Below, piece after piece: positions 1-7,969 of a stretch of 49,980 nucleotides of DNA. The DNA is from a virus. How positions within the stretch are numbered: the stretch's first letter is position 1; every line of letters begins with the position of its first letter. The DNA lies in IMG/VR virus record IMGVR_UViG_3300025728_000013, positions 1-49,980 of that record; one strand, given 5' to 3'. The notes beneath the pieces were generated by a model. The model was given only the letters and a program-made list of their open reading frames with translations. It made no database searches and was not told where the DNA came from. The position numbers were made by a program, and so were the translations under genes.

Positions 1-1
1 A

Positions 2-1189
2 TATGTTCACACTACTAAACCTTATGGTGTTGTACCAGAATCAGCTACTTTTAGTTGGGAAACGGTTGAGGGTGCAGATGGAACAACTCGTGAATATCTA
101 GTTATTAACGGTTGTTATTTATGGACAGGTAGATATGAAGAAGCTTTTAGCGTAGTAGAAAAAGGCAAAGGTCAATCAATGGAAATTGAAGTCGTTGATG
201 GTGAATGGGTAGAAAAAGATAATAGTTATCGTATAGATGATTTTATTTTCTCTGCACTATGCATCTTAGGTGACGAGACTGAACCTGCATTCGAAGATGC
301 TAATATTACAGCTTATTCATTTGAAGATAAAGATTCATTCAAAAGCGAGTTCGCTCAAATGAAAGAAGAGTTCGCACAAATGATGAATGAGTTGAAAAAT
401 TCTCTAAATACAAACAAGGAGGTTATTAATTTGACTTTAGAACAATTACTAGAAAAGTATTCAGTTTCAGTTGAGGACTTAACAGAAGCAGGAGTTGCTA
501 TTGAAGGTCTAGAAGGTGAGTCTTTAGAAACAGTTATTTCTGATTTCGCTAAGAAAAAGAAGAAAGACGATGAAGAAAAAGACAAAAAACCAGAAGATAA
601 CAAAGATGGTGGCGAACAAAAACCTGCTGACGATAAGGAACAGAAACCAGAAGACAAAAAGGATTCTAAGCCAGAGGATGAAAAGAAACCAGAGGACAAA
701 GAAAAAGTTCCTGCTGATGAAAAGAAACCTGCTGACGAGAAGCCAGTAGACGAAGAAGAAGAAAAGAAGAAAAAGAAAGCTAAGAAAGAAAAAGGTAAAT
801 TCTCTAACGAGGAAGACCAAGCTGACTATGACGAACTTTTAGCTTCTTACAATTCTATCGTTGCAGAAAACAAGCAATTAAAAGCTTTCAAGAAAGCTGT
901 AGAAGATGCAGAGCATGAAACTAAAATTGCAGACACAATCGCTGAGTTAGGTTTAACTGAGGAAGATGAAGGTGTATCAGAAATCTTAGCAAGTGCTAAT
1001 GAATTTACATTAGAGCAAGTTCAAGAAAAATGCTACAGCATCTTAGGACGTAAAGCATTCGCTAACAAGCAAAACTTCTCTCATAAAAAAGAGAATACTA
1101 GCATTCGATTACCATTAGGTAATGATAAAAACGAAGAAAAGCCAAAAAAATATGGCGGATTATTCGAGAAATATGGAAACAAACAATAG
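2..1189 (+). CDS. Prohead protease/scaffold protein, C-terminal part (start lies left of the window)
   Basis: The frame is open from base 2, so the first in-frame ATG (179) is probably internal; 395 codons are visible. The first ~140 residues are an ordered domain ending in a segment FIFSALCILGDE-TEPAFEDA of the kind found near the end of XkdF-like phage prohead proteases (family assignment from memory, moderate). A short coiled coil (KSEFAQMKEEFAQMMNE) follows, then a highly charged Lys/Glu/Asp/Pro tract (about nt 550-800) and a helical C-terminal region, typical of scaffolds. Its position directly upstream of the putative decoration and major capsid genes supports a protease that carries its own scaffold. 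The protease catalytic residues are not in the window, so the protease half is inferred. Confidence 0.6.
   Translation, partial: YVHTTKPYGVVPESATFSWETVEGADGTTREYLVINGCYLWTGRYEEAFSVVEKGKGQSMEIEVVDGEWVEKDNSYRIDDFIFSALCILGDETEPAFEDANITAYSFEDKDSFKSEFAQMKEEFAQMMNELKNSLNTNKEVINLTLEQLLEKYSVSVEDLTEAGVAIEGLEGESLETVISDFAKKKKKDDEEKDKKPEDNKDGGEQKPADDKEQKPEDKKDSKPEDEKKPEDKEKVPADEKKPADEKPVDEEEEKKKKKAKKEKGKFSNEEDQADYDELLASYNSIVAENKQLKAFKKAVEDAEHETKIADTIAELGLTEEDEGVSEILASANEFTLEQVQEKCYSILGRKAFANKQNFSHKKENTSIRLPLGNDKNEEKPKKYGGLFEKYGNKQ
416..422 (+). promoter_or_regulatory. Internal Shine-Dalgarno for a nested scaffold start
   Basis: A perfect AAGGAGG lies inside the protease/scaffold reading frame, 8 nt before an in-frame TTG at 431. 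Full complementarity to the 16S tail inside a coding region is unexpected by chance and sits exactly between the coiled coil and the charged scaffold part. Confidence 0.65.
431..1189 (+). CDS. Nested scaffold protein from internal TTG start (candidate)
   Basis: Starting at TTG 431 behind the AAGGAGG at 416, this frame would give a free 252-residue protein identical to the C-terminal part of the longer gene: TLEQLLEKYSVSVEDLTEAG, then the Lys/Glu/Pro-rich tract and a helical tail ending KYGGLFEKYGNKQ. A scaffold made from inside the protease gene in the same frame is known from lambda (C/Nu3), where it supplies scaffold in excess of protease. What is seen is the ribosome site, spacing and open frame; that the short product is made is inference. 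Confidence 0.6.
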   Translation: MTLEQLLEKYSVSVEDLTEAGVAIEGLEGESLETVISDFAKKKKKDDEEKDKKPEDNKDGGEQKPADDKEQKPEDKKDSKPEDEKKPEDKEKVPADEKKPADEKPVDEEEEKKKKKAKKEKGKFSNEEDQADYDELLASYNSIVAENKQLKAFKKAVEDAEHETKIADTIAELGLTEEDEGVSEILASANEFTLEQVQEKCYSILGRKAFANKQNFSHKKENTSIRLPLGNDKNEEKPKKYGGLFEKYGNKQ

Positions 1190-1217
1190 TTTGTAAAATT
1201 ACTAGGAGGAAAAAATA

Positions 1218-1742
1218 ATGGCAGATAAAATTTATGTTACAAGAAAAGATATTCTATTATCTGGTTACAACGGTAACTTAGAGTCAGTAATCGTACATAA
1301 CGCAGGTGGTACAGCAGTAGAAATCCAAAACGGTTTATTCGTTACACTTGGAGAGTTAATGGCAGTTCCTAACCCACGTGAAGTTCACAAAGCTACATTA
1401 ACAAAAGTTGGTGACCACAAAGAGGAAATCTATTTCATTCACAATTCAGAAGTAATGTATGACGAAAAGAAATACAAATTAGAAGACTTCCGTATCCCAG
1501 CAGGTAAAGTTGCTCGTGCATACGCATTAGCTACAGGTGACATCATCACTTTAACAACAGACTACTTCGGAACTGCTCCAGTAGTAGGCGACAAACTTAT
1601 CGCAGGTGCTAACGGTCTTTTAGTTAAAGCTGATGCTACAACAGGCGCAGAAGCTAAAATCGTATTCAATGTAATTGAAGATTCTGGTTACGAATTACAC
1701 CAAAAAGCAAAAGCTTTCGCATTAAAAATTGTGCGTAAATAA
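1218..1742 (+). CDS. Putative capsid decoration/auxiliary head protein
   Basis: A 174-residue protein with a strong AGGAGG 8 nt before the ATG, between scaffold and major capsid genes, where decoration proteins commonly lie. The sequence is mostly beta-prone (ESVIVHNAGGTAVEIQNGLFVTLGEL near the N-terminus) with no membrane segment. Codons are C-ending and CGT-rich, like the capsid gene and unlike the neck genes at 3-6.5 kb, suggesting high expression. No diagnostic motif; the role rests on position, size and codon use. Confidence 0.5.
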   Translation: MADKIYVTRKDILLSGYNGNLESVIVHNAGGTAVEIQNGLFVTLGELMAVPNPREVHKATLTKVGDHKEEIYFIHNSEVMYDEKKYKLEDFRIPAGKVARAYALATGDIITLTTDYFGTAPVVGDKLIAGANGLLVKADATTGAEAKIVFNVIEDSGYELHQKAKAFALKIVRK

Positions 1743-1773
1743 TTAAAAAGGTATATCCAAGGAGGAAAAAATA

Positions 1774-2769
1774 ATGCATAAAGATATTGTTAAATTAGCT
1801 GTAGATATCACTCTAGGCAGAGTTACAAACTATTCAAAGCAAGAACAAAACGAAACATTACGTAGCGCATTCGCTGACTTAATGGAATTTTCAACAGAAA
1901 ACGGTGAAATCTCTCGCCAAACTTTCCGTAAGCACAGAGGAGAAATTTTCGAAATCTTAGAGGAAATCATCAATGAAACTTTACACGAAGGTTTAGGAAA
2001 TCAATTTGATGGATTTGCAGAGTATCGTAACCTTAAATGGGGCGACACTAATGTATTCAAAGTACCTGTAAAAGACATCTTCCGAGTAGCATTAGTATCT
2101 GATGGTAACGGTAATATCCGCCGTCAACGTCTACGTGACGATGAAGAATTTGCGGTTAATGTTGATACATACGCAATCAAAATCGGTGAAGACTTCCACC
2201 GCTTCTTAGCAGGTCGTGTACAATGGTCTGACTTAATGGGTCTTATCGCTGAGTCATTCAAGCGTGACTTAACTCTACGTATCTACGATGCAGTTCTAGC
2301 ATCTTACGGTGAGTACAACAGTACATATCACTGGACTGGAACTTTAGACGAGGAAAAAATCGTAGAAACTGCAATGCACATCAAAATCCGTACAGGTGAA
2401 GATGTAGCAATCTACGGTACTAAATTAGCACTTCGTAGACTTGCTCCAAGCGCAGGAATGGTTACTGACGAAATGCGTAACTACCGTAACAAAGTAGGTT
2501 ACTACGGTGAAATCGCAGGAGTAGAATTACGTGAAATCGAACAGGCTCACCACTATGGTACTGACAATTTCGCAATTGATAACAACATGTTATTAATTCT
2601 ACCTCAAAATCATGACAAAATGGTTAAAATCATCAATGAAGGAGATGCGATTATCCAAGACCAAGCAGGAGGTATCTCTGCTGACATGATGCAAGAATAC
2701 TTCATTGCTAACCGTTTCGGTATCGCAGTAATCACTTCTAAAGTATTCGGATTCGTTAAGTTGACTTAA
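1774..2769 (+). CDS. Major capsid protein (HK97-fold expected)
   Basis: A 331-residue protein behind AAGGAGG. It has a helical N-terminal region (about residues 1-75), then an alpha/beta body with blocks such as RIYDAVLASYGEY, MHIKIRTGEDVAIYGTK and YYGEIAGVELREIEQ that match the layout of HK97-type capsid proteins of Gram-positive phages. Position after scaffold and decoration genes, strong ribosome site, highly optimised codons (CGT, TTC, ATC) and a hairpin directly after the stop all fit the most abundant virion protein. There is no long N-terminal delta domain, consistent with a separate or protease-linked scaffold upstream. Confidence 0.82.
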   Translation: MHKDIVKLAVDITLGRVTNYSKQEQNETLRSAFADLMEFSTENGEISRQTFRKHRGEIFEILEEIINETLHEGLGNQFDGFAEYRNLKWGDTNVFKVPVKDIFRVALVSDGNGNIRRQRLRDDEEFAVNVDTYAIKIGEDFHRFLAGRVQWSDLMGLIAESFKRDLTLRIYDAVLASYGEYNSTYHWTGTLDEEKIVETAMHIKIRTGEDVAIYGTKLALRRLAPSAGMVTDEMRNYRNKVGYYGEIAGVELREIEQAHHYGTDNFAIDNNMLLILPQNHDKMVKIINEGDAIIQDQAGGISADMMQEYFIANRFGIAVITSKVFGFVKLT

Positions 2770-2794
2770 TAGGAATCAAAAATAATAGTATAAC
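2766..2794 (+). promoter_or_regulatory. Weak promoter copy of the phage motif
   Basis: TTAATA (4 of 6 to TTGACA), 17 nt, TATAAC, with the spacer ending AAAAATAATAG as in other promoters of this window. It overlaps the end of the capsid gene and the following hairpin, and would drive the neck genes from 2855. Confidence 0.35.
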
Positions 2795-2824
2795 TAGGGG
2801 ATTCATTCCTCTAGTTATCTTTTA
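2790..2824 (+). terminator. Hairpin terminator after the major capsid gene
   Basis: ATAACTAGGGGA pairs with TCCTCTAGTTAT (12 bp, one G-U) around a 5-nt loop and is followed by CTTTTAAG. The U-run is short, so termination may be partial, which would lower neck-gene expression relative to capsid. Confidence 0.6.
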
Positions 2825-2854
2825 AGAATAAAAGGATAAAAGGAGATAATTAAA

Positions 2855-3565
2855 ATGAGTTTAAAAAAATCAGATTTAATTAAAATTTTAGTAGATGAAT
2901 ATGGTTATGAGAAAGAAGATTTAAAGTTTGATGCTCAAGGTAAACCTTACACAAATGCAAAATTACAAGCTTTAATTGATGCAGAAAAAGAAGATGCAGA
3001 AGTTTTAAAATCTAAATCACAACGTATTGTACGAGAAAAAAATAAAAAAATTAATGATAGTGACCTAATCCCTGTAATGAATGGGTTAATGGGTGGACTA
3101 TATTATCATTCCGAACGTACTAACAGGTCTTGGGAATTTAAAGAATTTGGTCAAGAAGACAATATTGAATATGGAGAATTGCTAACTTTACGCAATAGAA
3201 GTCCACGTATGCTTACAGAAGGTATGTTAATTATTCTAGATGAAGAAGTTCAAAGAGAGTTTGGATTAGTAGACTTATATGAGAATATCCTAACAAAAGA
3301 AAATATTGATTTAGTATTTGAAAAATCATACGATGAAATTGTTAAATTAATTGATGTAATGCCAAAAGGTACACAAAAGACATTCGTTAATAAAGCGCAA
3401 GAAAAATTCAATGAAGGTTCACTAGACAGCATGAAACTTATTAAATATATCGAACAGAAGTTCGGATTTTCACTTGAAGATTCAGCACCTCTAGAGAGTA
3501 TTGTAAGTTCAGCACCAACAGTTCAAATGGGTTTAAAGAAAGCGATAATTGTAGAAAAAAGATAA
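2855..3565 (+). CDS. Virion-region protein with N-terminal HeH/LEM-like domain
   Basis: 236 residues behind AAAGGAG. The first ~45 residues (KKSDLIKILVDEYG, then TNAKLQALIDAE) look like a HeH/LEM/SAP-type helix-extended-helix unit, often found on DNA- or capsid-associated phage proteins. The middle is mixed alpha/beta with GELLTLRNRSPRMLTEG, and the C-terminus is helical. It is the first neck-region gene after the capsid; the exact role is not recognised. Codon use is AGA/TTT/TAT-rich, unlike the capsid gene before it. Confidence 0.5.
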   Translation: MSLKKSDLIKILVDEYGYEKEDLKFDAQGKPYTNAKLQALIDAEKEDAEVLKSKSQRIVREKNKKINDSDLIPVMNGLMGGLYYHSERTNRSWEFKEFGQEDNIEYGELLTLRNRSPRMLTEGMLIILDEEVQREFGLVDLYENILTKENIDLVFEKSYDEIVKLIDVMPKGTQKTFVNKAQEKFNEGSLDSMKLIKYIEQKFGFSLEDSAPLESIVSSAPTVQMGLKKAIIVEKR

Positions 3566-3580
3566 TGTGAGGTGAGATAG

Positions 3581-4045
3581 ATGACAAACACACGCCTTGC
3601 AGAAGTTTATGATGGATTTTTAGGTAAGATATCAGATTATACATTGCTTGCAGACACAATCACAGATATGGATATTGACGAAGAATTATTCTCATATTTC
3701 AAATCTGCACGTGCCAAGTTTTTTAGATGTAGACAAAGTTTAAAAACAGTATTAGCAACAGAAGTTGTTGATGGTCAAACAGAAGAATTTACTTCTTTTG
3801 AAGTTGAGTTAACAGAATATGAAATTGAAGTTTTAATTGCATTAATGTTAGTTGAATATATGAAACCACTAATTGTGTCAACAGAGGTAAATAAGCAATC
3901 TTTAAGTGATAAAGACTTTAAGATTTACTCACAAGCCAATCAGTTGAGAGAGTTAAGATTACTGTCTAAGGAACTTAAAAAAGAAGCAAATAAGATGATT
4001 TCTACTTATACTTACTTTAAGTTAGATAAGGAGAATTACAAATGA
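3581..4045 (+). CDS. Putative head-tail connector protein
   Basis: 154 residues, mostly alpha-helical, start ATG behind GAGGTGAGATAG. The segment ELTEYEIEVLIALMLVEYMK followed by a long charged helix resembles small adaptor/connector proteins found after the capsid gene in Gram-positive siphophages, but no named family is certain. Its stop overlaps the next start (ATGA at 4042-4045), so the two genes are translationally coupled. Confidence 0.5.
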   Translation: MTNTRLAEVYDGFLGKISDYTLLADTITDMDIDEELFSYFKSARAKFFRCRQSLKTVLATEVVDGQTEEFTSFEVELTEYEIEVLIALMLVEYMKPLIVSTEVNKQSLSDKDFKIYSQANQLRELRLLSKELKKEANKMISTYTYFKLDKENYK

Positions 4046-4362
4046 TTAATGATAATTCCAAGTTAATAGTTTATCTAAATTCAGTAGTAAACAGTGTCTT
4101 CAAGATTCTACCTTTGTTTGAGGAAAAGAATATTGGAGTCGATACATACATCGAATCTTTACTATTTGAATTATATGGATTAAATGAAGCAGTTAATGTT
4201 GAACACAGTTATGAATATATTTCATTGTTATCAACACTGGAATCAGTTAGAACAGAAATTGGCAAAGAAATCAGTAGGAAAGCTACTGTAAAAAGAGAAA
4301 TCTTTAAATGTATTAATATTATCAAAAACATGGTAGGAAAACTTGAAGAAGTAGGTGAGTAA
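4042..4362 (+). CDS. Small helical neck-region protein, unknown
   Basis: 106 residues, predicted almost wholly helical with no membrane segment (LESVRTEIGKEISRKATVKR, then IFKCINIIKNMVGKLEEVGE at the C-terminus). It begins inside the stop of the preceding gene and ends 2 nt before the next ATG, in a tightly packed neck operon. Possible small head completion factor; function not recognised. Confidence 0.5.
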   Translation: MINDNSKLIVYLNSVVNSVFKILPLFEEKNIGVDTYIESLLFELYGLNEAVNVEHSYEYISLLSTLESVRTEIGKEISRKATVKREIFKCINIIKNMVGKLEEVGE

Positions 4363-4364
4363 CC

Positions 4365-5138
4365 ATGAGTGATTATATTGGAAGATACAAAAGACGATTA
4401 AGACGTAGCGGTAATGATGTTGGTGATGCATACAAGAACAACACCATTGCTTTTATAGAAGCTACATTCCATACATCCCCTACTTTTAGAGTATTGGAAG
4501 TTGTGAGTTCACAGTTCCCAGAAATAAAAAAGATGGATGCAAGGGTTGTAGAGGTTGAGAGAATGGGTTCTCTAAGAGAAGTTATTTTCAGACCAAACCA
4601 AAGTTTAGAAACAGGAACTTACGTCAAATTCGATGGAGACACTTGGCTTCTATTTGATAAGTATGGTGGGACAGGTTCTACTAGTGTAAAGATGCTAGCA
4701 GAGAAATGTAACCGTACTTTAAAGTGGAAGGATAAAGATGGTGTTATTCGAGAGTGGGATTGTATTGCAGGTTCTACAGACTTAGGTTCTAAAGCTAAAC
4801 AAAACCGAGTAGAAATCGAATGGAATAAATATGACGTTCGACTTCCAGTAGGTCAATTGTTTGTATTCGTTGAAGCAAATAAAGAAACAAAGAGTATTGA
4901 GATAAATCAACGATTCATATTCGGGAATAATGTTTTTGAAGTTGTAGGTCGAGATGATGTAACAGGTATCACGAAAAGTGGTAATGGAGTAATCCAGTTA
5001 ACAATTAAGATTACAACAAAACAAGCGAATGATGACTTTGAGAACAACATTGCAGTAAACGAATATAAAGAAACAGGAGTTAATCCTAAACCACCAACAA
5101 CTGGTGGAGGAACAGATGACGGGGGTGACATTTGGTAA
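4365..5138 (+). CDS. Putative head closure/stopper protein
   Basis: 257 residues. A basic N-terminus (GRYKRRLRRSG) is followed by beta-rich sequence with GTYVKFDGDTWLLFDKYGG, a pattern seen in head-closure proteins that form a beta-barrel ring at the portal exit. The last ~25 residues are a Pro/Gly-rich tail (NPKPPTTGGGTDDGGDIW). It sits between connector-like genes and a terminator-like gene, the expected place for a stopper. Assignment is by position and fold impression, not by a diagnostic motif. Stop and next start overlap as TAATG. Confidence 0.45.
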   Translation: MSDYIGRYKRRLRRSGNDVGDAYKNNTIAFIEATFHTSPTFRVLEVVSSQFPEIKKMDARVVEVERMGSLREVIFRPNQSLETGTYVKFDGDTWLLFDKYGGTGSTSVKMLAEKCNRTLKWKDKDGVIREWDCIAGSTDLGSKAKQNRVEIEWNKYDVRLPVGQLFVFVEANKETKSIEINQRFIFGNNVFEVVGRDDVTGITKSGNGVIQLTIKITTKQANDDFENNIAVNEYKETGVNPKPPTTGGGTDDGGDIW

Positions 5139-5632
5139 TGAGATTTGATTCACTATCTAAAAATGTAGTTAATGTTATGAAAGCTTTATCAAATAACCAA
5201 GGATTATTACAGCTATTAGTAAATGATGTTGAAAATCCATTTGACCCAAATCTACCAGTAATTAATGGTAGTAATGTTATCAATCCAAAACATGCGCTTT
5301 GTCGCATTAAACCTTATCCTTTTGATGTTGAAGCAACTGATACAAACGGTTCTTTTATTCGTGTGTATTACAATTATGGAGACTTAGATGAGAGCGAAAC
5401 TATTTCTGAAACGACTTTACATATTGATATTGTCGTAGCAAAAGAACTTTGGCTTATCAAAGGAAACATGATTAGACCATATGAGATTATGGCTAGAGTA
5501 ATAGACATGGTAGGTAAAAGAGGTGTTGGAACTGGTATTAAATTAAATATCAATGGTTTCCAACATTTAGCAGTAAATACAAAATTTGATGCAATCCGTA
5601 TTACTAGCGAATATATGACGGTTGAAGCATAA
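5138..5632 (+). CDS. Putative tail terminator/tail completion protein
   Basis: 164 residues from the ATG at 5138 (TAATG overlap with the preceding stop); GGGGGTGA lies 9 nt upstream, so this ATG is preferred to the in-frame TTG at 5132. Alpha/beta sequence with a central strand-rich part (TTLHIDIVVAKELWLIKGN) and helix (RPYEIMARVIDMVG), compatible with tail-terminator folds that cap the tube. Position just before the tail module supports this; unproven. Confidence 0.45.
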   Translation: MRFDSLSKNVVNVMKALSNNQGLLQLLVNDVENPFDPNLPVINGSNVINPKHALCRIKPYPFDVEATDTNGSFIRVYYNYGDLDESETISETTLHIDIVVAKELWLIKGNMIRPYEIMARVIDMVGKRGVGTGIKLNINGFQHLAVNTKFDAIRITSEYMTVEA

Positions 5633-6477
5633 TGCACAACTTCAAAGAGTTAAGCAGTATCGACTTAAAGTTGTTATTGCTTGGAGGACAAGGGATAAAG
5701 GTAGACAATTTACAGTTAACACCATACACTCTAGCACAGGTTAGAGATTTTGGTTATACAAAATATATGCAGAATCTACAATGGGTTTTACCATCCGTTG
5801 AAGATTTTATTGCATCGACAACAGATATTGAAAAGAAAATGATATTGATGAGTGAACGAAACAGTTTGAAATCATTTGACTTTTTTTCAAAGCTTGGTGG
5901 AGCAGAGTTGACACAAGTTATGCTTATGTCTATGGCTATGATATTCCAAAACAAAGATATTAGATATTTGGAAGACCAAGGAATAGTAGTTTTTGACTTC
6001 TTCAAATTAGGAATCTTCTATAGAGATGAAGATGGTCACTTTCAAATTAACAGTGAAAAGCTTGATAGTATTCCAGAAGAAGAATTTAAAGTTATTCATA
6101 GAGATAATTTCGATGAGATTATTGAGGTAGTAAAACTACAGAATGGACTAACTAAAGTCAAGGTTGAAGAAGAAAATCCAGTAGACGAAGAAACAAGAGC
6201 ACTAATGGAACAGATGAAAAAGAATAGAGAAAAAGTCAATCAGATGAAACAGAACGGACAAGATGATGGTGAGGGAATTGACCTCGCAGATATTATTAGT
6301 GCAGTCAGTTCTAAGAGTAACACAATCAATAAGTTCAATATTTGGGATTTAACTTTATATCAATTGTACGATGAGTACGCAAGATTGGAGTTAATCGACA
6401 ACTACGATTTCAGTGTCAAGGCTATAATGGCAGGGGCAGAAAAAGTAGATTTAAAGCATTGGTCTAGTAAGTTATAA
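5632..6477 (+). CDS. Conserved-looking protein upstream of the tail tube, unknown
   Basis: 281 residues, start overlapping the previous stop (TAATG). N-terminal half is helical with a Met-rich stretch (LTQVMLMSMAMIFQ), the middle (about residues 180-220) is a charged Glu/Lys/Gln linker, and the C-terminus has IWDLTLYQLYDEYARLE followed by DYDFSVKAIMAGAEKVDL and ending HWSSKL. Proteins with this kind of C-terminus occur between head-completion and tail-tube genes in other Gram-positive siphophages (memory), with no function I can name. Confidence 0.5.
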   Translation: MHNFKELSSIDLKLLLLGGQGIKVDNLQLTPYTLAQVRDFGYTKYMQNLQWVLPSVEDFIASTTDIEKKMILMSERNSLKSFDFFSKLGGAELTQVMLMSMAMIFQNKDIRYLEDQGIVVFDFFKLGIFYRDEDGHFQINSEKLDSIPEEEFKVIHRDNFDEIIEVVKLQNGLTKVKVEEENPVDEETRALMEQMKKNREKVNQMKQNGQDDGEGIDLADIISAVSSKSNTINKFNIWDLTLYQLYDEYARLELIDNYDFSVKAIMAGAEKVDLKHWSSKL

Positions 6478-6526
6478 ACTTGCTTGATACATAGAATTTT
6501 TTCAAAATTATTAGGAGGAAAAAAGA

Positions 6527-7270
6527 ATGGCAAATACACGTTATGGCTTAAAAGAGGTTGCAAACGTTATCTTCTTTGACGTAGCAACAAACAAACCAGT
6601 TTTATTCTTTGATACATTAAAAGTGTCAACAATCGAAAATGAATCAGAAAGTGCAGAAGCACGTGGTGGACAAGGTAATGGTCGTTTAATGACTTGGGAC
6701 TTTGGACGTACAGCTACATTAACACTTCAAGATGCATTACTATCTGACGTATCTCTTAGCTTACTAGCAGGTACAGCAGTAAAAACTACAGGTATCGAAG
6801 TAGTAGGTCGTGAAGTATTAACAGCAGTTGACAACACAGCACCAAAAACTAAAGTTACTTTAGCACAAACTCCAAAAGATGGTACTGTAGCAGTATACAA
6901 AATGGATAAAGGTCTTATGACAGAAGAAGTTACAGGAATTACTGTAACAGATAAGGAAGTTACAATTGCAACAGGCGTTACTAAAGACTCTCTTGTAATG
7001 GTATTCTATACTTACACTGCTCCAACAGGCGCAACTCAAGTAACATTCAACGGTGCTAACTTCCCTGCAACATATCGTGTTGTTGGTGACACAGTAGTAC
7101 GTGGACAAGACGGTGTTGACCGTAAGATGCAATTCGTAGTACCAAAAGCGAAATTACAATCTACATTCAACTTAACAATGGATGCAGAAAACGTATCTAC
7201 ATTCGACTTCACATTAGACGTATTAGTAGATGCAGAAACAAACAAATTATACGATATCATTCGTCTATAA
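6527..7270 (+). CDS. Major tail tube protein
   Basis: 247 residues behind AGGAGGAAAAAAGA. The N-terminal half has EARGGQGNGRLMTWDFGRTA then TLTLQDALLS, typical of phage tail-tube proteins, and the C-terminal part RKMQFVVPKAKLQSTFNLTM with FDFTLDVLVDAETN completes the tube fold. A beta-rich insertion of ~70 residues (TAVDNTAPKTKVTLAQTPKD and following) sits between and could be an exposed domain. Codons are highly optimised. The gene has its own terminator and precedes the tail chaperone, as expected. Confidence 0.8.
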   Translation: MANTRYGLKEVANVIFFDVATNKPVLFFDTLKVSTIENESESAEARGGQGNGRLMTWDFGRTATLTLQDALLSDVSLSLLAGTAVKTTGIEVVGREVLTAVDNTAPKTKVTLAQTPKDGTVAVYKMDKGLMTEEVTGITVTDKEVTIATGVTKDSLVMVFYTYTAPTGATQVTFNGANFPATYRVVGDTVVRGQDGVDRKMQFVVPKAKLQSTFNLTMDAENVSTFDFTLDVLVDAETNKLYDIIRL

Positions 7271-7284
7271 TTCTTGTTTCTATA

Positions 7285-7324
7285 AGGGTAGAGAACATAA
7301 TAGTTTCTCTACCCTATTTTTTTT
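7285..7324 (+). terminator. Rho-independent terminator after the tail tube gene
   Basis: AGGGTAGAGAA and TTCTCTACCCT form an 11-bp stem with a 9-nt loop, followed by A and a run of eight T. It isolates the highly expressed tube gene from the tail-assembly genes. Confidence 0.9.
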
Positions 7325-7345
7325 GAAATAATGTAATGGATAAAA

Positions 7346-7374
7346 TTGAAATTTTATCAAGTTTGTGTTATAAT
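7346..7374 (+). promoter_or_regulatory. Sigma-A type promoter for tail assembly genes
   Basis: TTGAAA, 17 nt, TATAAT with an extended -10 TGT. It lies just downstream of the tube terminator and would restart transcription for the chaperone, recombinase and tape measure genes. Confidence 0.75.
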
Positions 7375-7389
7375 AGTATTATAGCCTTA

Positions 7390-7430
7390 TACTGCTCTTT
7401 TGCAGTAAGCGCTAAAAATAATGGTATAAA
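7390..7430 (+). promoter_or_regulatory. Leader hairpin and extra -10 motif before the tail chaperone
   Basis: TACTGC and GCAGTA (6 bp, 6-nt loop, 7390-7407) lie ~10 nt after the expected transcript start. Right after comes AAAAATAATGGTATAAA (7414-7430), matching the spacer and -10 of other phage promoters but without a recognisable -35. Confidence 0.45.
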
Positions 7431-7453
7431 AGTATATAAAAGGAGTTTTAAAA

Positions 7454-7969
7454 ATGGCTAAAGAGAAAAAAATCAAAAGTCTTACACTTGCTGAAATGAA
7501 GAAGCAGGATAAAGTATTAAGTGAAACAAAAGAGGAATTTATTACAATCAATGATACAGTTTACAAAGTTGAAATTGATGTGCATTTCCGACAATCAAAA
7601 AGAAATAAGGTTCTGGATGATTTAATCAAATTCTTTGAAGCAGGACGTAACGATGAGAAGTTATATTCTATCGCAACACCTTACACATCTTTATTGATGG
7701 TTAAGCACTTCACTAGCTTAGAAGTACCAGATGACATTGAAGAAGCATTAGATTACCTACAGCTTTTACTAGATTTAGGAATCTTAGGTACAATTGTTAA
7801 CGCAATGCCAGATGACCAAATCGTTGATTTATATGAAAAATTAACAGAAACTATCAATGAGATTTCAGAGAATATGTCTAAGTCAGTAGCCGAAGCAAAC
7901 GAGATTCTTGACGGAATTGAAAATCCAGAAGTGAGAGCATTGATGGAAAATGGTAAAGCAAAAGAATAA
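7454..7969 (+). CDS. Tail assembly chaperone
   Basis: 171 residues behind AAAAGGAG. Small, acidic, mostly helical protein between tail tube and tape measure, which is the canonical place and size for the gpG-type chaperone of siphophages. Middle block FEAGRNDEKLYSIATPYTSL and helices from residue ~85 onward fit. No usable -1 slippery site is visible: the -1 frame closes at once after the last codons. The +1 frame is open and is the next gene. Confidence 0.65.
   Translation: MAKEKKIKSLTLAEMKKQDKVLSETKEEFITINDTVYKVEIDVHFRQSKRNKVLDDLIKFFEAGRNDEKLYSIATPYTSLLMVKHFTSLEVPDDIEEALDYLQLLLDLGILGTIVNAMPDDQIVDLYEKLTETINEISENMSKSVAEANEILDGIENPEVRALMENGKAKE

Noticed and set aside
355-820. Ser/Phe-rich - strand frames opposite the scaffold gene
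   Set aside because: They are the complement of Lys/Glu repeats and give artefactual homopolymer-like proteins.
7940-7960. -1 programmed frameshift at GGAAAAT in the tail chaperone
   Set aside because: Not a heptamer in frame, and the -1 frame hits TAA within two codons.
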